Below are positions 49,500 to 58,263 of a DNA stretch of 64,000 bases, piece after piece. The DNA is taken from contig JAFAQY010000091.1 of the NCBI GenBank assembly GCA_019261985.1, forward strand, positions 1 to 64,000. The letters run 5' to 3'. Position numbers and translations under genes: made by a program. Under the pieces are notes generated by a model. It ran no database searches and was not told the origin of the DNA. It saw only the letters and a list, made by a program, of their open reading frames with translations. Origin of the DNA: Bryobacterales bacterium (lineage in GTDB: Bacteria > Acidobacteriota > Terriglobia > Bryobacterales > Bryobacteraceae). Numbering within the stretch: position 1 is the first letter of the stretch; every line of letters begins with the position of its first letter.

Positions 49500-51725
49500 A
49501 TGGTTATATATGCTGGCCGGGGCTGGCGCCAGAGGTGTGAGCTGAGCGTTCATTCGGGTTTGCGCTTAGGAATTATTGCCGTGGTCGTGGCGGGCGCCTT
49601 GACGGGGGCATGGGTGTACTTCAAACCTCAACGCGCGCAAGTCCCCGATCCCGCTAACGCGTATGTTGATCCGGCGGTGTGCGCCGACTGCCACGGCGAT
49701 ATTGCCGCGAAGTATGCCAAGACGGGTATGGGCCGGTCATTCCTGCGCCCAAACGCCGAGAATACGATCCAGGATTTTCCGCCCGGAAAGAAGTTCCATC
49801 ACAAAGCGTCGGACAGCTACTTCTCTATGTTCGAGCGCGGCGGGAAATTCTATCAGCGGCGCTGGCAGCTAGGGTTCGATGGGAAGGAAATCAACGTCGA
49901 CGAGAAACAAGTAGATTACGTTATTGGCTCCGGCAACCATTCGCGCACCTATCTTCATCTCACCAATCGCAACGCGCTCCAGGTTTTACCTTTGAGCTGG
50001 TACTCGGAAAAGGGAGGCTATTGGGACATGAGCCCCGCATACGATCAGCCGGATTACCCGGGATCGGTGCGCCCGGTCCACTACGAATGCATGTTCTGCC
50101 ATAACGCTTATCCGAAGATTCCGGAATCGGAGGCGCATTCCGCCGGTCCGGAAATGACTTTCACCCAACCTCTGCCTTTGGGGATCGACTGCCAGCGCTG
50201 CCATGGCCCCGGCGACCGGCATGTGCAAATAGCCTCCGCGGGCGGTAAGCCGGAAGCAATCCGTGCCGCGATTGTAAATTCGAAACGCTTGGATCCGGAC
50301 CGGCAAATGGAGGTCTGCCTGCAGTGCCACCTGGAAAGCACCAGCCTGGAACTGCCGCCCTTTATCCGGCGGTTCGATCGAAGCGCCTTTTCGTACGTGC
50401 CCGGGCAGCCTCTGGGCGATTTCGTTCTGCATTTCGATAAGGCGGGCGGTAACAACAACCGGTTTGAGATTGTAAACGCGGGTTACCGGCTTCGGGAATC
50501 GCAGTGTTTTTTGAAGAGTGAAAAGAAACTGCGCTGCACCACGTGTCACGATCCGCACGATATTCCGCGGGGGTTCGCCGCGACCGCGGGCTACAACGGC
50601 ATCTGTCAGAGCTGCCACGCCGCGGCAACGCTGAAAGCGGTCGCTTCCGTTCCGCATACCGCGGAGGCGGATTGCGTGGGCTGCCATATGCCGAAGCGCA
50701 GGACAGACGACGTGGTGCATGTGGTTATGACGGACCACTTGATTCAGCGGCGGAAACCGGAAGGGTATTTGCTGGCGGCGAAAACAGAAATCGTCGATCA
50801 CCCCGGCGGCGGATATCACGGAGAGGTTGTTCCATATTACCCTTCGCCGCTTCCCGATACTCCCGAGAACTCGCTTTACGCCGCCCTGGCGCAGATCAGA
50901 AGCGAGCGAAATTTGTCCGCCGGGGTGCCCCGCCTGGCGAGCCTGATCGATCGTTACCACCCAACGGAAGCCGGTTTTTATGCAGAACTTGGTCAAGGCT
51001 ACCGTGCGTCTCACGATTTTTCCCGCGCCATTCCCATGTTCGAAGAGGCCGCGCGCCGGGAGCCGACGGCGTTCCGGCTGGTCCAACTCGGCAACGCGCT
51101 GATGGAAGCCCGGCAGTTTCCGAAGGCTGAAGAAACGCTACGGCGAGCGATCGCGCTTGACCCTAATAACCCGACCGCATGGGGAACGCTGGGATGGACT
51201 TTGTGGCAACAGGACAAGGGAGCCGATGCGCGAACAGCATTAGATAACGCCGTGGCGTTGGATCCCGAACTCCCCGAGCTACGCAACAACTACGCGTCAA
51301 TCCTGTGGGGTTTGGGTGAACAGGCGGCGGCTGAGGCTCAGTTTCGGGAGGCGCTCCGAATTCAGCCCGGGATCGCGGAGTGGCGGTTGAATTTTGCCCG
51401 CGTGCTGGCGTCGCGCGGCGAGTTGGCGGAAGCTCGTTTCCAGTTCGAGCAATCCATTCGCCTGAATCCCGATTTGGCGGACGCCAGGTTGGATTATGGA
51501 CGGTTGCTGGCCGACCGCGGGGAACTTGTCGCGGCCGTACGCGAGTTGGAAACCGCGGTCCGTTTGCAGCCTAATCTTTTCCGCGCGCACTACGAACTAG
51601 CGATGGCTCTGGGGCGGAAGGGCGATTCCGCGGGAGCGATCGAGCACCTGCAGATCGCGGCCAGTGGGACGGACGCGGAGGCACGCGGGGCGGCGATTCA
51701 GGTGCTGCAACAGCTGCGTCGATAA
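49500..51725 (+). CDS. Seven-heme cytochrome c fused to TPR repeats
   Basis: CXXCH motifs: CADCH, CMFCH, CQRCH, CLQCH, CTTCH, CQSCH, CVGCH; C-terminal TPRs (AIALDPNNPTAWGTLGWTLWQ; AVALDPELPELRNNYASILW). Confidence 0.88.
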   Translation: MVIYAGRGWRQRCELSVHSGLRLGIIAVVVAGALTGAWVYFKPQRAQVPDPANAYVDPAVCADCHGDIAAKYAKTGMGRSFLRPNAENTIQDFPPGKKFHHKASDSYFSMFERGGKFYQRRWQLGFDGKEINVDEKQVDYVIGSGNHSRTYLHLTNRNALQVLPLSWYSEKGGYWDMSPAYDQPDYPGSVRPVHYECMFCHNAYPKIPESEAHSAGPEMTFTQPLPLGIDCQRCHGPGDRHVQIASAGGKPEAIRAAIVNSKRLDPDRQMEVCLQCHLESTSLELPPFIRRFDRSAFSYVPGQPLGDFVLHFDKAGGNNNRFEIVNAGYRLRESQCFLKSEKKLRCTTCHDPHDIPRGFAATAGYNGICQSCHAAATLKAVASVPHTAEADCVGCHMPKRRTDDVVHVVMTDHLIQRRKPEGYLLAAKTEIVDHPGGGYHGEVVPYYPSPLPDTPENSLYAALAQIRSERNLSAGVPRLASLIDRYHPTEAGFYAELGQGYRASHDFSRAIPMFEEAARREPTAFRLVQLGNALMEARQFPKAEETLRRAIALDPNNPTAWGTLGWTLWQQDKGADARTALDNAVALDPELPELRNNYASILWGLGEQAAAEAQFREALRIQPGIAEWRLNFARVLASRGELAEARFQFEQSIRLNPDLADARLDYGRLLADRGELVAAVRELETAVRLQPNLFRAHYELAMALGRKGDSAGAIEHLQIAASGTDAEARGAAIQVLQQLRR

Positions 51726-51749
51726 GGCGAGGGGCAGAACTGCTCCGCT

Positions 51750-52235
51750 TTAAAGCCGCAGCGCGGGCTCCGCGGATGTAGAGAATGTGGCAATGGTGGG
51801 TTTCACCAGGCGCTCGAAATCCGCGTAGGCCATCCGAATCAGCTCGTGGTGCGTTCCCGCGTTGAAGGCGATTTCCTTATCATGAGTGAGGCTCTCATCC
51901 ACGAAAACCCGCATTCCATAAAGCGGTCCGAACGGCGGCATAGCGCCGAGTTCGCACTCCGGAAAGTGATCGCGGAAATCGGTTTCGGATGCGAGGGCGA
52001 TGCGCGTTGCTCCGGCGGCTGCCTTAAGTAATGCGAGATCCACGTGATATGACGCGGGAAGAACGGCCATGGCCATCCCGCCCTCGATTTTGACAATTAC
52101 GGTTTTTGCCAGTTCCTGCCCTTTGACGTGAGCGAGGGAGGCGATTTCAAGCGCGGTGTACGCAGGTGAATGAGAGATCGTGACGTACTTGGCGTTGTGG
52201 CGATCCAAGAATTCGGTCAAATGTTGCGCGGGCAT
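51750..52235 (-). CDS. YbaK/EbsC-family aminoacyl-tRNA deacylase-like protein
   Basis: YVTISHSPAYTALEIASLAHVKGQELAKTVIVKIEGGMAMAVLPASYHVDLALLK. Confidence 0.88.
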   Translation of the reverse strand: MPAQHLTEFLDRHNAKYVTISHSPAYTALEIASLAHVKGQELAKTVIVKIEGGMAMAVLPASYHVDLALLKAAAGATRIALASETDFRDHFPECELGAMPPFGPLYGMRVFVDESLTHDKEIAFNAGTHHELIRMAYADFERLVKPTIATFSTSAEPALRL

Positions 52236-52312
52236 GGTGACCTCCTATTCACTGGATGCGGTCGGCTTTTTAGCGTTCCGCGGGCGGAGGCGCTAGGGCT
52301 AGGGGCCGGGGG

Positions 52313-52354
52313 CCAGACGCCAGACGCCAGACGCCAGGCGCCAGACGCCAGGCG
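52313..52354. repeat. Tandem array of 7-bp unit CCAG(A/G)CG, six copies
   Basis: CCAGACG CCAGACG CCAGACG CCAGGCG CCAGACG CCAGGCG. Confidence 0.92.
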
Positions 52355-52382
52355 TGCCGTGAGGGCCGGATTGCGCCTGAGG

Positions 52383-52462
52383 CATTATTCGGCTTCCCGC
52401 GGCTTCCGTCAACCAGCTCGGCTCGCGGCGCGGCTCCGGCCCGCTGAGGCGCGAGCTGAACG
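52383..52462. repeat. Degenerate duplicate of the trxC 3' coding end (copy 1)
   Basis: ATTCGGCTTCCCGCGGCTTCCGTCAACCAG...GCGGCGCGGCTCCGGCCCGCTGA matches the trxC 3' end at 52536-52620. Confidence 0.88.
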
Positions 52463-52476
52463 CATGCGTTTCGGCG

Positions 52477-52522
52477 CCCGGCGTCTGGCGTCTGGCAACT
52501 GCCGTCTGGCGTCTGCCGTCCG
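52477..52522. repeat. Second 7-bp tandem array, reverse complement of the first (CGTCTGG-type)
   Basis: GGCGTCTGGCGTCTGGCAACTGCCGTCTGGCGTCTGCCGTC. Confidence 0.85.
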
Positions 52523-52526
52523 CCCC

Positions 52527-52979
52527 CTACGGCGCCATTCGGCTTCCCGCGGCTTCCGTCAACCAGCGGCGCATCTCGCTTCGCGGCGCGGCTCCGGCCC
52601 GCTGAAGCGCGGGCTGACCGTCCTGGAACACGATGAAGTTGGGAATCGATTGCACTCCGAACCGTGCGGCCAGCCGCGGATGGGCGTCCGTATCGACCTT
52701 CAGCACCAAAGCCTGGCCCCGCAATTCATTTGCGAGCGCGTGAACCTCCGGCGCCGCCATCCTGCATGGACCGCACCACGATGCCCAGAAGTCCACGAGG
52801 ACCGGCACCTTGGCTGATTGCACGACTTCATCGAACAACGCTTCATCGGACTCGACCGGCTCGCCGGCGGGGGCGAGTGCTGCCTTACAGTTGCCGCACC
52901 GCCCCGTATCCGCCAGATGCCGCCCCGGAATTCTGTTTTTCGTGCCGCAGGACCCGCAGACTGAGACAATTGAAGCCAC
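52527..52979 (-). CDS. trxC: Thioredoxin 2-like protein with N-terminal zinc ribbon
   Basis: VCGSCGTKNRIPGRHLADTGRCGNCKAAL and WASWCGPCRMAAPEVHALA. GTG start at 52979 preferred over 53048. Confidence 0.9.
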   Translation of the reverse strand: MASIVSVCGSCGTKNRIPGRHLADTGRCGNCKAALAPAGEPVESDEALFDEVVQSAKVPVLVDFWASWCGPCRMAAPEVHALANELRGQALVLKVDTDAHPRLAARFGVQSIPNFIVFQDGQPALQRAGAAPRSEMRRWLTEAAGSRMAP

Positions 52980-53007
52980 GTTAATCGTCCTCTCCGCTTT
53001 CAGTGTA

Positions 53008-53022
53008 GGCAATGCGATTGCC
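53008..53022. promoter_or_regulatory. Short inverted repeat in divergent trxC / ABC-transporter promoter
   Basis: GGCAAT-GCG-ATTGCC, between GTG 52979 (minus) and GTG 53053 (plus). Confidence 0.35.
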
Positions 53023-53052
53023 ACGGTAGACTGTGTCTTCGGGCGCACGCGC

Positions 53053-53748
53053 GTGAATCATGCACTGGAGGTCGATCATTTATCTGTTCGCTTTGGCGAA
53101 CACCAGGTTCTCAAAGACCTTAGTTTCAATCTCGAGCACGGATCTTCTCTTGCCGTAATCGGGCCGAACGGCGCGGGCAAAACGGTCCTTTTTCAGGCCC
53201 TGATCGGGTCGGTTTCGTGCGAGGGGAATGTCCAATGGGCGCCGGATGTAAGTATCGGCTACGTCCCGCAAAAGCTGGATTTGGATCGGGACGTGCCGGT
53301 GGCGGGCACCGATTTTCTGAAGGCGCGCGCCAGCATCGCCCACGTATCCCAATCCTACATCGCGAGGGTGCTGGAACTGGTGGGGATTTCCGCGGAGGTC
53401 GCGCGAATTCCGATTGGCGAGTTATCGGGCGGACAGTTTCAGCGCCTGCTGATCGCGTTCGCGCTGTTGGGTAATCCCACCGTTCTTATGTTGGATGAGC
53501 CGACCGCGGGCATCGACGAGCCCGGACAGAAGCAATTAAACGAGCTGATAAACCGGCTGCAGGAGGAGCGCGGGCTTACCGTTCTCTTCATTTCGCACGA
53601 GCTTTCGGTTGTATATCGCTATGCCACGCACGTCCTGTGCCTCGGGCGGGGTACTACATGCTTCGGCTCGCCCCGCAAAATTCTAACCCCGCAACTGCTG
53701 CTCGACATCTACGGCTCGCCGGTCGATTATCACGTTCATGAGCACTGA
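53053..53748 (+). CDS. Metal (Zn/Mn-type) ABC transporter ATP-binding protein
   Basis: LAVIGPNGAGKTVLFQALIG, LSGGQFQRLLIAFALLGNPTVLMLDEPTAGID. Start moved from 52810 to GTG 53053. Confidence 0.9.
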   Translation: MNHALEVDHLSVRFGEHQVLKDLSFNLEHGSSLAVIGPNGAGKTVLFQALIGSVSCEGNVQWAPDVSIGYVPQKLDLDRDVPVAGTDFLKARASIAHVSQSYIARVLELVGISAEVARIPIGELSGGQFQRLLIAFALLGNPTVLMLDEPTAGIDEPGQKQLNELINRLQEERGLTVLFISHELSVVYRYATHVLCLGRGTTCFGSPRKILTPQLLLDIYGSPVDYHVHEH

Positions 53749-54490
53749 GTACCTGCTGGTTTCAGTGGCCATGGCAGTGGCAGCGGGGCTGGTGGGCTGT
53801 TTCGCGGTGATGCGACGAATGGCGCTGGCGGCCGACGCTCTATCGCACGTTGCTCTGCCCGGGATAGGACTGGCGCTGGCGCTGCACGTTAATTCAGTTT
53901 TCGGCGCAGTGGCGATGCTCTTTTTCGGCGCCTTGCTGGTTTGGGCCATGGAGCGGAAAGCCCGGGTCGGCACGGAGACCGTGATCGGGGTGCTTTTTTC
54001 GGTGGCATTAGCGATCGGCAGCTTGATGACGTCCGGCGAGGACCTGATTGAAGCGCTGTTTGGCGGCACAGGAGCGCTGAGCAGGGTGGAAATCGCGTTT
54101 GGGCTCGCATCGGCCATCGCGGTTACGGTATTCATAATTACACAGCGAAATAAGTTGGTCGTGATTCTGGTTTCGCCGGACGTCGCGCGGACGGCGGGTA
54201 TCCAAGTTCGGCGGCTGAACCTGGTGTATCTCGAAATGTTCGCCCTAACGATCGCGTTGGGACTGCGATACCTCGGCGTTCTGCTGATGGGAGCGCTCAT
54301 CATTATTCCGGCCGCGACAGCTAAACGCCTGGCGAAAAATCTTACGGCGATGCTGTCGATCGCGGTTGGGGCCGCGGTGCTTTCAACGCTTGCTGGGACT
54401 TTTGTGGCGCAATCGCTCCATCGGGGGACGGGGCCGCTGATCGTTACGTTCGCCGCCGTACTTTTTCTTCTTAGCTTTGTCATTCGTTGA
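53738..54490 (+). CDS. Metal ABC transporter permease (ZnuB/MntB-like)
   Basis: GLVGCFAVMRRMALAADALSHVALPGIGLAL; multiple TM segments. Confidence 0.9.
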   Translation: MSTEYLLVSVAMAVAAGLVGCFAVMRRMALAADALSHVALPGIGLALALHVNSVFGAVAMLFFGALLVWAMERKARVGTETVIGVLFSVALAIGSLMTSGEDLIEALFGGTGALSRVEIAFGLASAIAVTVFIITQRNKLVVILVSPDVARTAGIQVRRLNLVYLEMFALTIALGLRYLGVLLMGALIIIPAATAKRLAKNLTAMLSIAVGAAVLSTLAGTFVAQSLHRGTGPLIVTFAAVLFLLSFVIR

Positions 54491-54566
54491 GGGCTTCCTC
54501 CCGGGCGCGGCGTCGAAAGGCCTCAGCGCGCCCGCTCGTGCTTAATTGTCAGAACCTCACGTAACC

Positions 54567-54612
54567 GTTCAGGCGCGCTGAAGCGCGCCGCAGGCAGAGT
54601 CTGCCCCACAGC
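54567..54612. repeat. Dispersed two-hairpin palindromic element (minus orientation)
   Basis: Reverse complement GCTGTGGGGCAGACTCTGCCTGCGGCGCGCTTCAGCGCGCCTGAACGGTTAC. Confidence 0.85.
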
Positions 54613-54639
54613 GGGCGCGGGTTGTATCTTGAAAAGACA

Positions 54640-55950
54640 ATGACCAAGCAGGAAATCGTCCTCGCCAACCAAGAATGCCTGTTTCCTTCGGTTTTTCATT
54701 ACTACGCCGAGCCGCTGGTGCTTACGCGCGCGAAGGACCAGTATGTTTGGGATGCGGATGGGAACCGGTATCTGGATTTTTTCGGCGGCATCCTGACCGT
54801 CAGCGTTGGCCATTGCAACGAAAAAGTGAACCGCGCCGTGCATGAACAGGTGGATAAACTCCAGCATGTTTCGACGGTTTTTGCGACGGAGCCGCAGGCG
54901 GCGCTGGCGCGCAAGATCGCGGACATTGCCCCGGGGCGCGGGTGGAAATCGTTCTTCACATGCAGCGGCACCGAGGCGAATGAAACGGCTATTCTTGCCG
55001 CGCGTTGCTATACGGGCTCGACTGAAATCATCGCGCTCAGGCATTCTTATCACGGCCGGTCGGCACTGGCGATGGGCGTCACGGGTCACGCGAACTGGAA
55101 GGCAGGGCCGCCGGTTCAGCCCGGGATCGCGTTTGCGCATAACGCATATTGCTACCGCTGCCCTTTCGGCCTCGCTTATCCGAGCTGCGAAATCCGCTGC
55201 GCCCGGGACATTGAAGACTTGATCCGAACGACGACGAGCGGGCAGATCGCCGGGATGATCGCGGAACCGATACAGGGCGTCGGCGGCTTCATCACGCCGC
55301 CTGAAGAATATTTCCCAATCGTCGCGGACATCGTGCGCCGATACGGCGGCGTGTTCATCAGCGATGAGGTCCAAACCGCGTGGGGCCGAACCGGGCAGCG
55401 CTGGTGGGCCATCGAGCACTGGGGCGTCACGCCCGACATTATCACCAGCGCTAAGGGGCTGGCGAACGGATTCCCGATCGGACTCACCGCTGCTCGTCCG
55501 GAAGTCGCGGAGGGAATCAAAAAATTAACCATTTCCACATTCGGCGGCGGCCCAGTGCCAACGGCGGCCGCGAAGGCGGTGATCGATTTCATCGAAGATA
55601 ATAATCTCGCGATCAATGCGGCTGAGATGGGCGAATATCTCCGCGGCGGTCTTGAAGAGCTAAAGAGGAAATACCCGCTGATAGGCGACGTTCGCGGAAT
55701 GGGTTTGATGCAGGCGATGGAGCTGGTGCAGGACCAGAGCTCCAAGGCGCCCGCCGTCGCGGAGACAGCGCGGCTGATGGAAGCCGCGCGCGAGCGGCGC
55801 ATACTGATCGGCAAGGGCGGACTGCACGGCAACGTCATCCGCATCTCACCTCCGCTGAATATAAGCCGCAACGATATCGGGGATTTCTTGCACGCTCTCG
55901 ACGCGAGCCTTGCCCAGTTATGCGCGCCGGTTCTTCACGCAATCCGTTAG
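54640..55950 (+). CDS. Class III PLP-dependent aminotransferase (AGXT2/4-aminobutyrate-type)
   Basis: FFTCSGTEANETAILAARCYTGSTEIIALRHSYHGRS, ISDEVQTAWGRTGQRWWAIEHWGVTPDIITSAKGLANGFPIG. Confidence 0.92.
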   Translation: MTKQEIVLANQECLFPSVFHYYAEPLVLTRAKDQYVWDADGNRYLDFFGGILTVSVGHCNEKVNRAVHEQVDKLQHVSTVFATEPQAALARKIADIAPGRGWKSFFTCSGTEANETAILAARCYTGSTEIIALRHSYHGRSALAMGVTGHANWKAGPPVQPGIAFAHNAYCYRCPFGLAYPSCEIRCARDIEDLIRTTTSGQIAGMIAEPIQGVGGFITPPEEYFPIVADIVRRYGGVFISDEVQTAWGRTGQRWWAIEHWGVTPDIITSAKGLANGFPIGLTAARPEVAEGIKKLTISTFGGGPVPTAAAKAVIDFIEDNNLAINAAEMGEYLRGGLEELKRKYPLIGDVRGMGLMQAMELVQDQSSKAPAVAETARLMEAARERRILIGKGGLHGNVIRISPPLNISRNDIGDFLHALDASLAQLCAPVLHAIR

Positions 55951-55994
55951 TTCGTGGAGAGATTTGACGCTGCTAAACTGGCTATGGAAAATTA

Positions 55995-58088
55995 ATGGCA
56001 GCCATCACCGCGACCGGGCTCCACGGTGCCTCGACGCGCCTGGGGCGCGAGGATTTGCTCCGCGCTTATCGCATCATGTTTTTATCGCGGCGCATCGATG
56101 ACCGGGAAATCGTTCTCAAGCGTCAGAACAAGATTTTCTTCCAGATTAGCGGCGCGGGTCATGAAGCGATCCAGACCGCGGCGGGGTTTCATTTGCAGCC
56201 GGGCCACGATTGGTTTTTCCCTTACTATCGCGACCGCGCGTTGTGCCTTACTCTCGGCCTCACGGCCGAGCAAATGCTGCTGCAATCGGTGGGCGCCGAT
56301 AGCGACCCCAATTCCGGCGGGCGGCAGATGCCTTCGCACTGGAGCTCGTCGGGCCTGCATATTGTTTCGCCTTCTTCCGCCACCGGCACGCAGTTTTTGC
56401 CCGCCGTGGGCTGCGCTCAAGCGGGCCGTTTGCTGGATCCTTCGTCGGATGCAATCACCTTGGTCAGCACGGGCGACGGCGCCACTAGCGAGGGCGAATT
56501 CTGGGAGTCGCTGAATGCCGCCTGCCTGGAGCGTCTTGCGATCGTCTATTTGGTGCAAGACAACGGCTGGGCTATATCCGTTCCGGTGGAATGCCAGACT
56601 GCCGGCGGAAATATCGCGCAATTAGTGGAGCGCTTCCCCGGCCTTGAAGTGCTGGAGTGCGACGGGACTGATTTCGCCGCCTCCTACAATACGATGTCCG
56701 ACGCCATCGGACTGTGCCGCGGCCGGCGCACGCCCGTGCTCGTGCACGCCCTTTGCACGCGGCCTTACTCGCATTCCTTGTCGGATGACGAAAAGCTGTA
56801 CAAAACCGTCGCCGAACGCAAGGGCGAAGCCGCTCGCGACCCGATTGCGAAATTCCAGGAATGGCTGCTTTCCGAAGGCATGATCGATACCGAAGGCCTG
56901 GAGTACCTGCACCACGAAATTGATATTGAGGTGCAGCAGGCGACGCAGCACGCGCTCAAGGCCGCGCCGCCGCCCTCCGGCTCCGCGCTGCACTTTCTAT
57001 ATTCGGACCGCGTCGACCCCACCTCTGCCGAGTTCGCGGCCGAACCGCGCTTTTCGGGCGAGCCGCGCACCATGGTGGATGCGATTAACCGCACGCTGCA
57101 CGAAGAGATGCGGCGCAATGACAAAATCGTGGTGTTCGGCGAGGACGTGGCGGATTGCAGCCGCGAGCAGAACCTCGGGGAGGTGAAAGGCAAGGGTGGC
57201 GTCTTCAAAGCCACTCACGGGTTGCAGACGGCCTTCGGCTCGAAGCGGGTTTTCAATTCGCCGATTGCAGAAGCTGCGATAATCGGCCGCGCCGCGGGGA
57301 TGGCCACGCGGGGCCTTAAGCCGGTGGTGGAAATTCAGTTCTTCGATTACATCTGGCCGGCAATGATGCAGATTCGCGATGAGCTTGCAAGCCTGCGGTG
57401 GCGGTCCCACAACGGATTTTCCGCTCCGCTGGTGATTCGCGTGGCTATCGGCGGGTATCTGAATGGCGGCGCTGTTTATCACAGCCAGAGCGGCGAATCG
57501 ATTTTCACCCACATTCCCGGATTGCGGGTTGTGCTTCCTTCGACTTCGGCTGATGCTTGCGGGCTGCTGCGGACCGCGATCCGGTGCGACGATCCGGTGA
57601 TGTTTCTGGAGCACAAAAAGCTGTATCGCGAGGCTTACAATCGCTCGCCGCATCCGGGGCCGGACTATACGATCCCGTTCGGCAAAGCGAATATTGTGAA
57701 GCAAGGGTCGGGGCTCACCATCGTGACCTTCGGCGCGCTGGTGCAGAAATCACTGCAGGCCGCGATTCAAATGGAGCAAAAGTACCCCGACCGGACCGTG
57801 GAAGTGATCGACCTGCGCTCGCTTTCGCCCTACGATTGGGAGGCGATCCGAGCATCGGTGGAAAAAACCAATCGCGTGATGGTGGTTCACGAAGACTGCC
57901 TATCCTGGGGCTACGGCGCAGAAATCGCAGCCCGCATCGCGAGCGAGCTTTTCTCTTCACTGGATGCTCCGGTGGGTCGTGTCGCCGCGGTCGACACATG
58001 GATCGCCTACCATCCACAACTTGAGCACGAGATCCTGCCGCAAGTGGAAAATATCGCGGCGGAGGCGGACCGGCTGCTGTCTTATTAG
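55995..58088 (+). CDS. 2-oxoacid (branched-chain-type) dehydrogenase E1, fused alpha and beta subunits
   Basis: Alpha half [38 protein letters not shown]; beta half [60 protein letters not shown]. Confidence 0.92.
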   Translation: MAAITATGLHGASTRLGREDLLRAYRIMFLSRRIDDREIVLKRQNKIFFQISGAGHEAIQTAAGFHLQPGHDWFFPYYRDRALCLTLGLTAEQMLLQSVGADSDPNSGGRQMPSHWSSSGLHIVSPSSATGTQFLPAVGCAQAGRLLDPSSDAITLVSTGDGATSEGEFWESLNAACLERLAIVYLVQDNGWAISVPVECQTAGGNIAQLVERFPGLEVLECDGTDFAASYNTMSDAIGLCRGRRTPVLVHALCTRPYSHSLSDDEKLYKTVAERKGEAARDPIAKFQEWLLSEGMIDTEGLEYLHHEIDIEVQQATQHALKAAPPPSGSALHFLYSDRVDPTSAEFAAEPRFSGEPRTMVDAINRTLHEEMRRNDKIVVFGEDVADCSREQNLGEVKGKGGVFKATHGLQTAFGSKRVFNSPIAEAAIIGRAAGMATRGLKPVVEIQFFDYIWPAMMQIRDELASLRWRSHNGFSAPLVIRVAIGGYLNGGAVYHSQSGESIFTHIPGLRVVLPSTSADACGLLRTAIRCDDPVMFLEHKKLYREAYNRSPHPGPDYTIPFGKANIVKQGSGLTIVTFGALVQKSLQAAIQMEQKYPDRTVEVIDLRSLSPYDWEAIRASVEKTNRVMVVHEDCLSWGYGAEIAARIASELFSSLDAPVGRVAAVDTWIAYHPQLEHEILPQVENIAAEADRLLSY

Positions 58089-58263
58089 CTCGAGTAGAGC
58101 GTATGGACGGACATGGTCGATGCAATCTCTCGTTCAGATGAAAATCGTTGACGGCGTACGGAGTGAATTGAACTCCACGGAAAGGTAAATGACCGCTTAA
58201 AAGTAGACACAGGGCTTTAAGCTCGAAACGCCTCAACGCGCGACAGCCCCGTGGCGGACGAGA

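Noticed and set aside
49986-51086. 366-aa minus-strand ORF opposite the multiheme cytochrome
   Set aside because: Seven CXXCH motifs on the plus strand decide the coding strand.
52313-52522. Possible CRISPR array
   Set aside because: Units are 7 bp and contiguous, with no spacers and no cas genes; these are tandem repeats.
52170-52817. 215-aa plus-strand ORF across the 7-bp arrays
   Set aside because: Composed of repeat translation (DARRQAPDARRA) and trxC antisense; not a gene.
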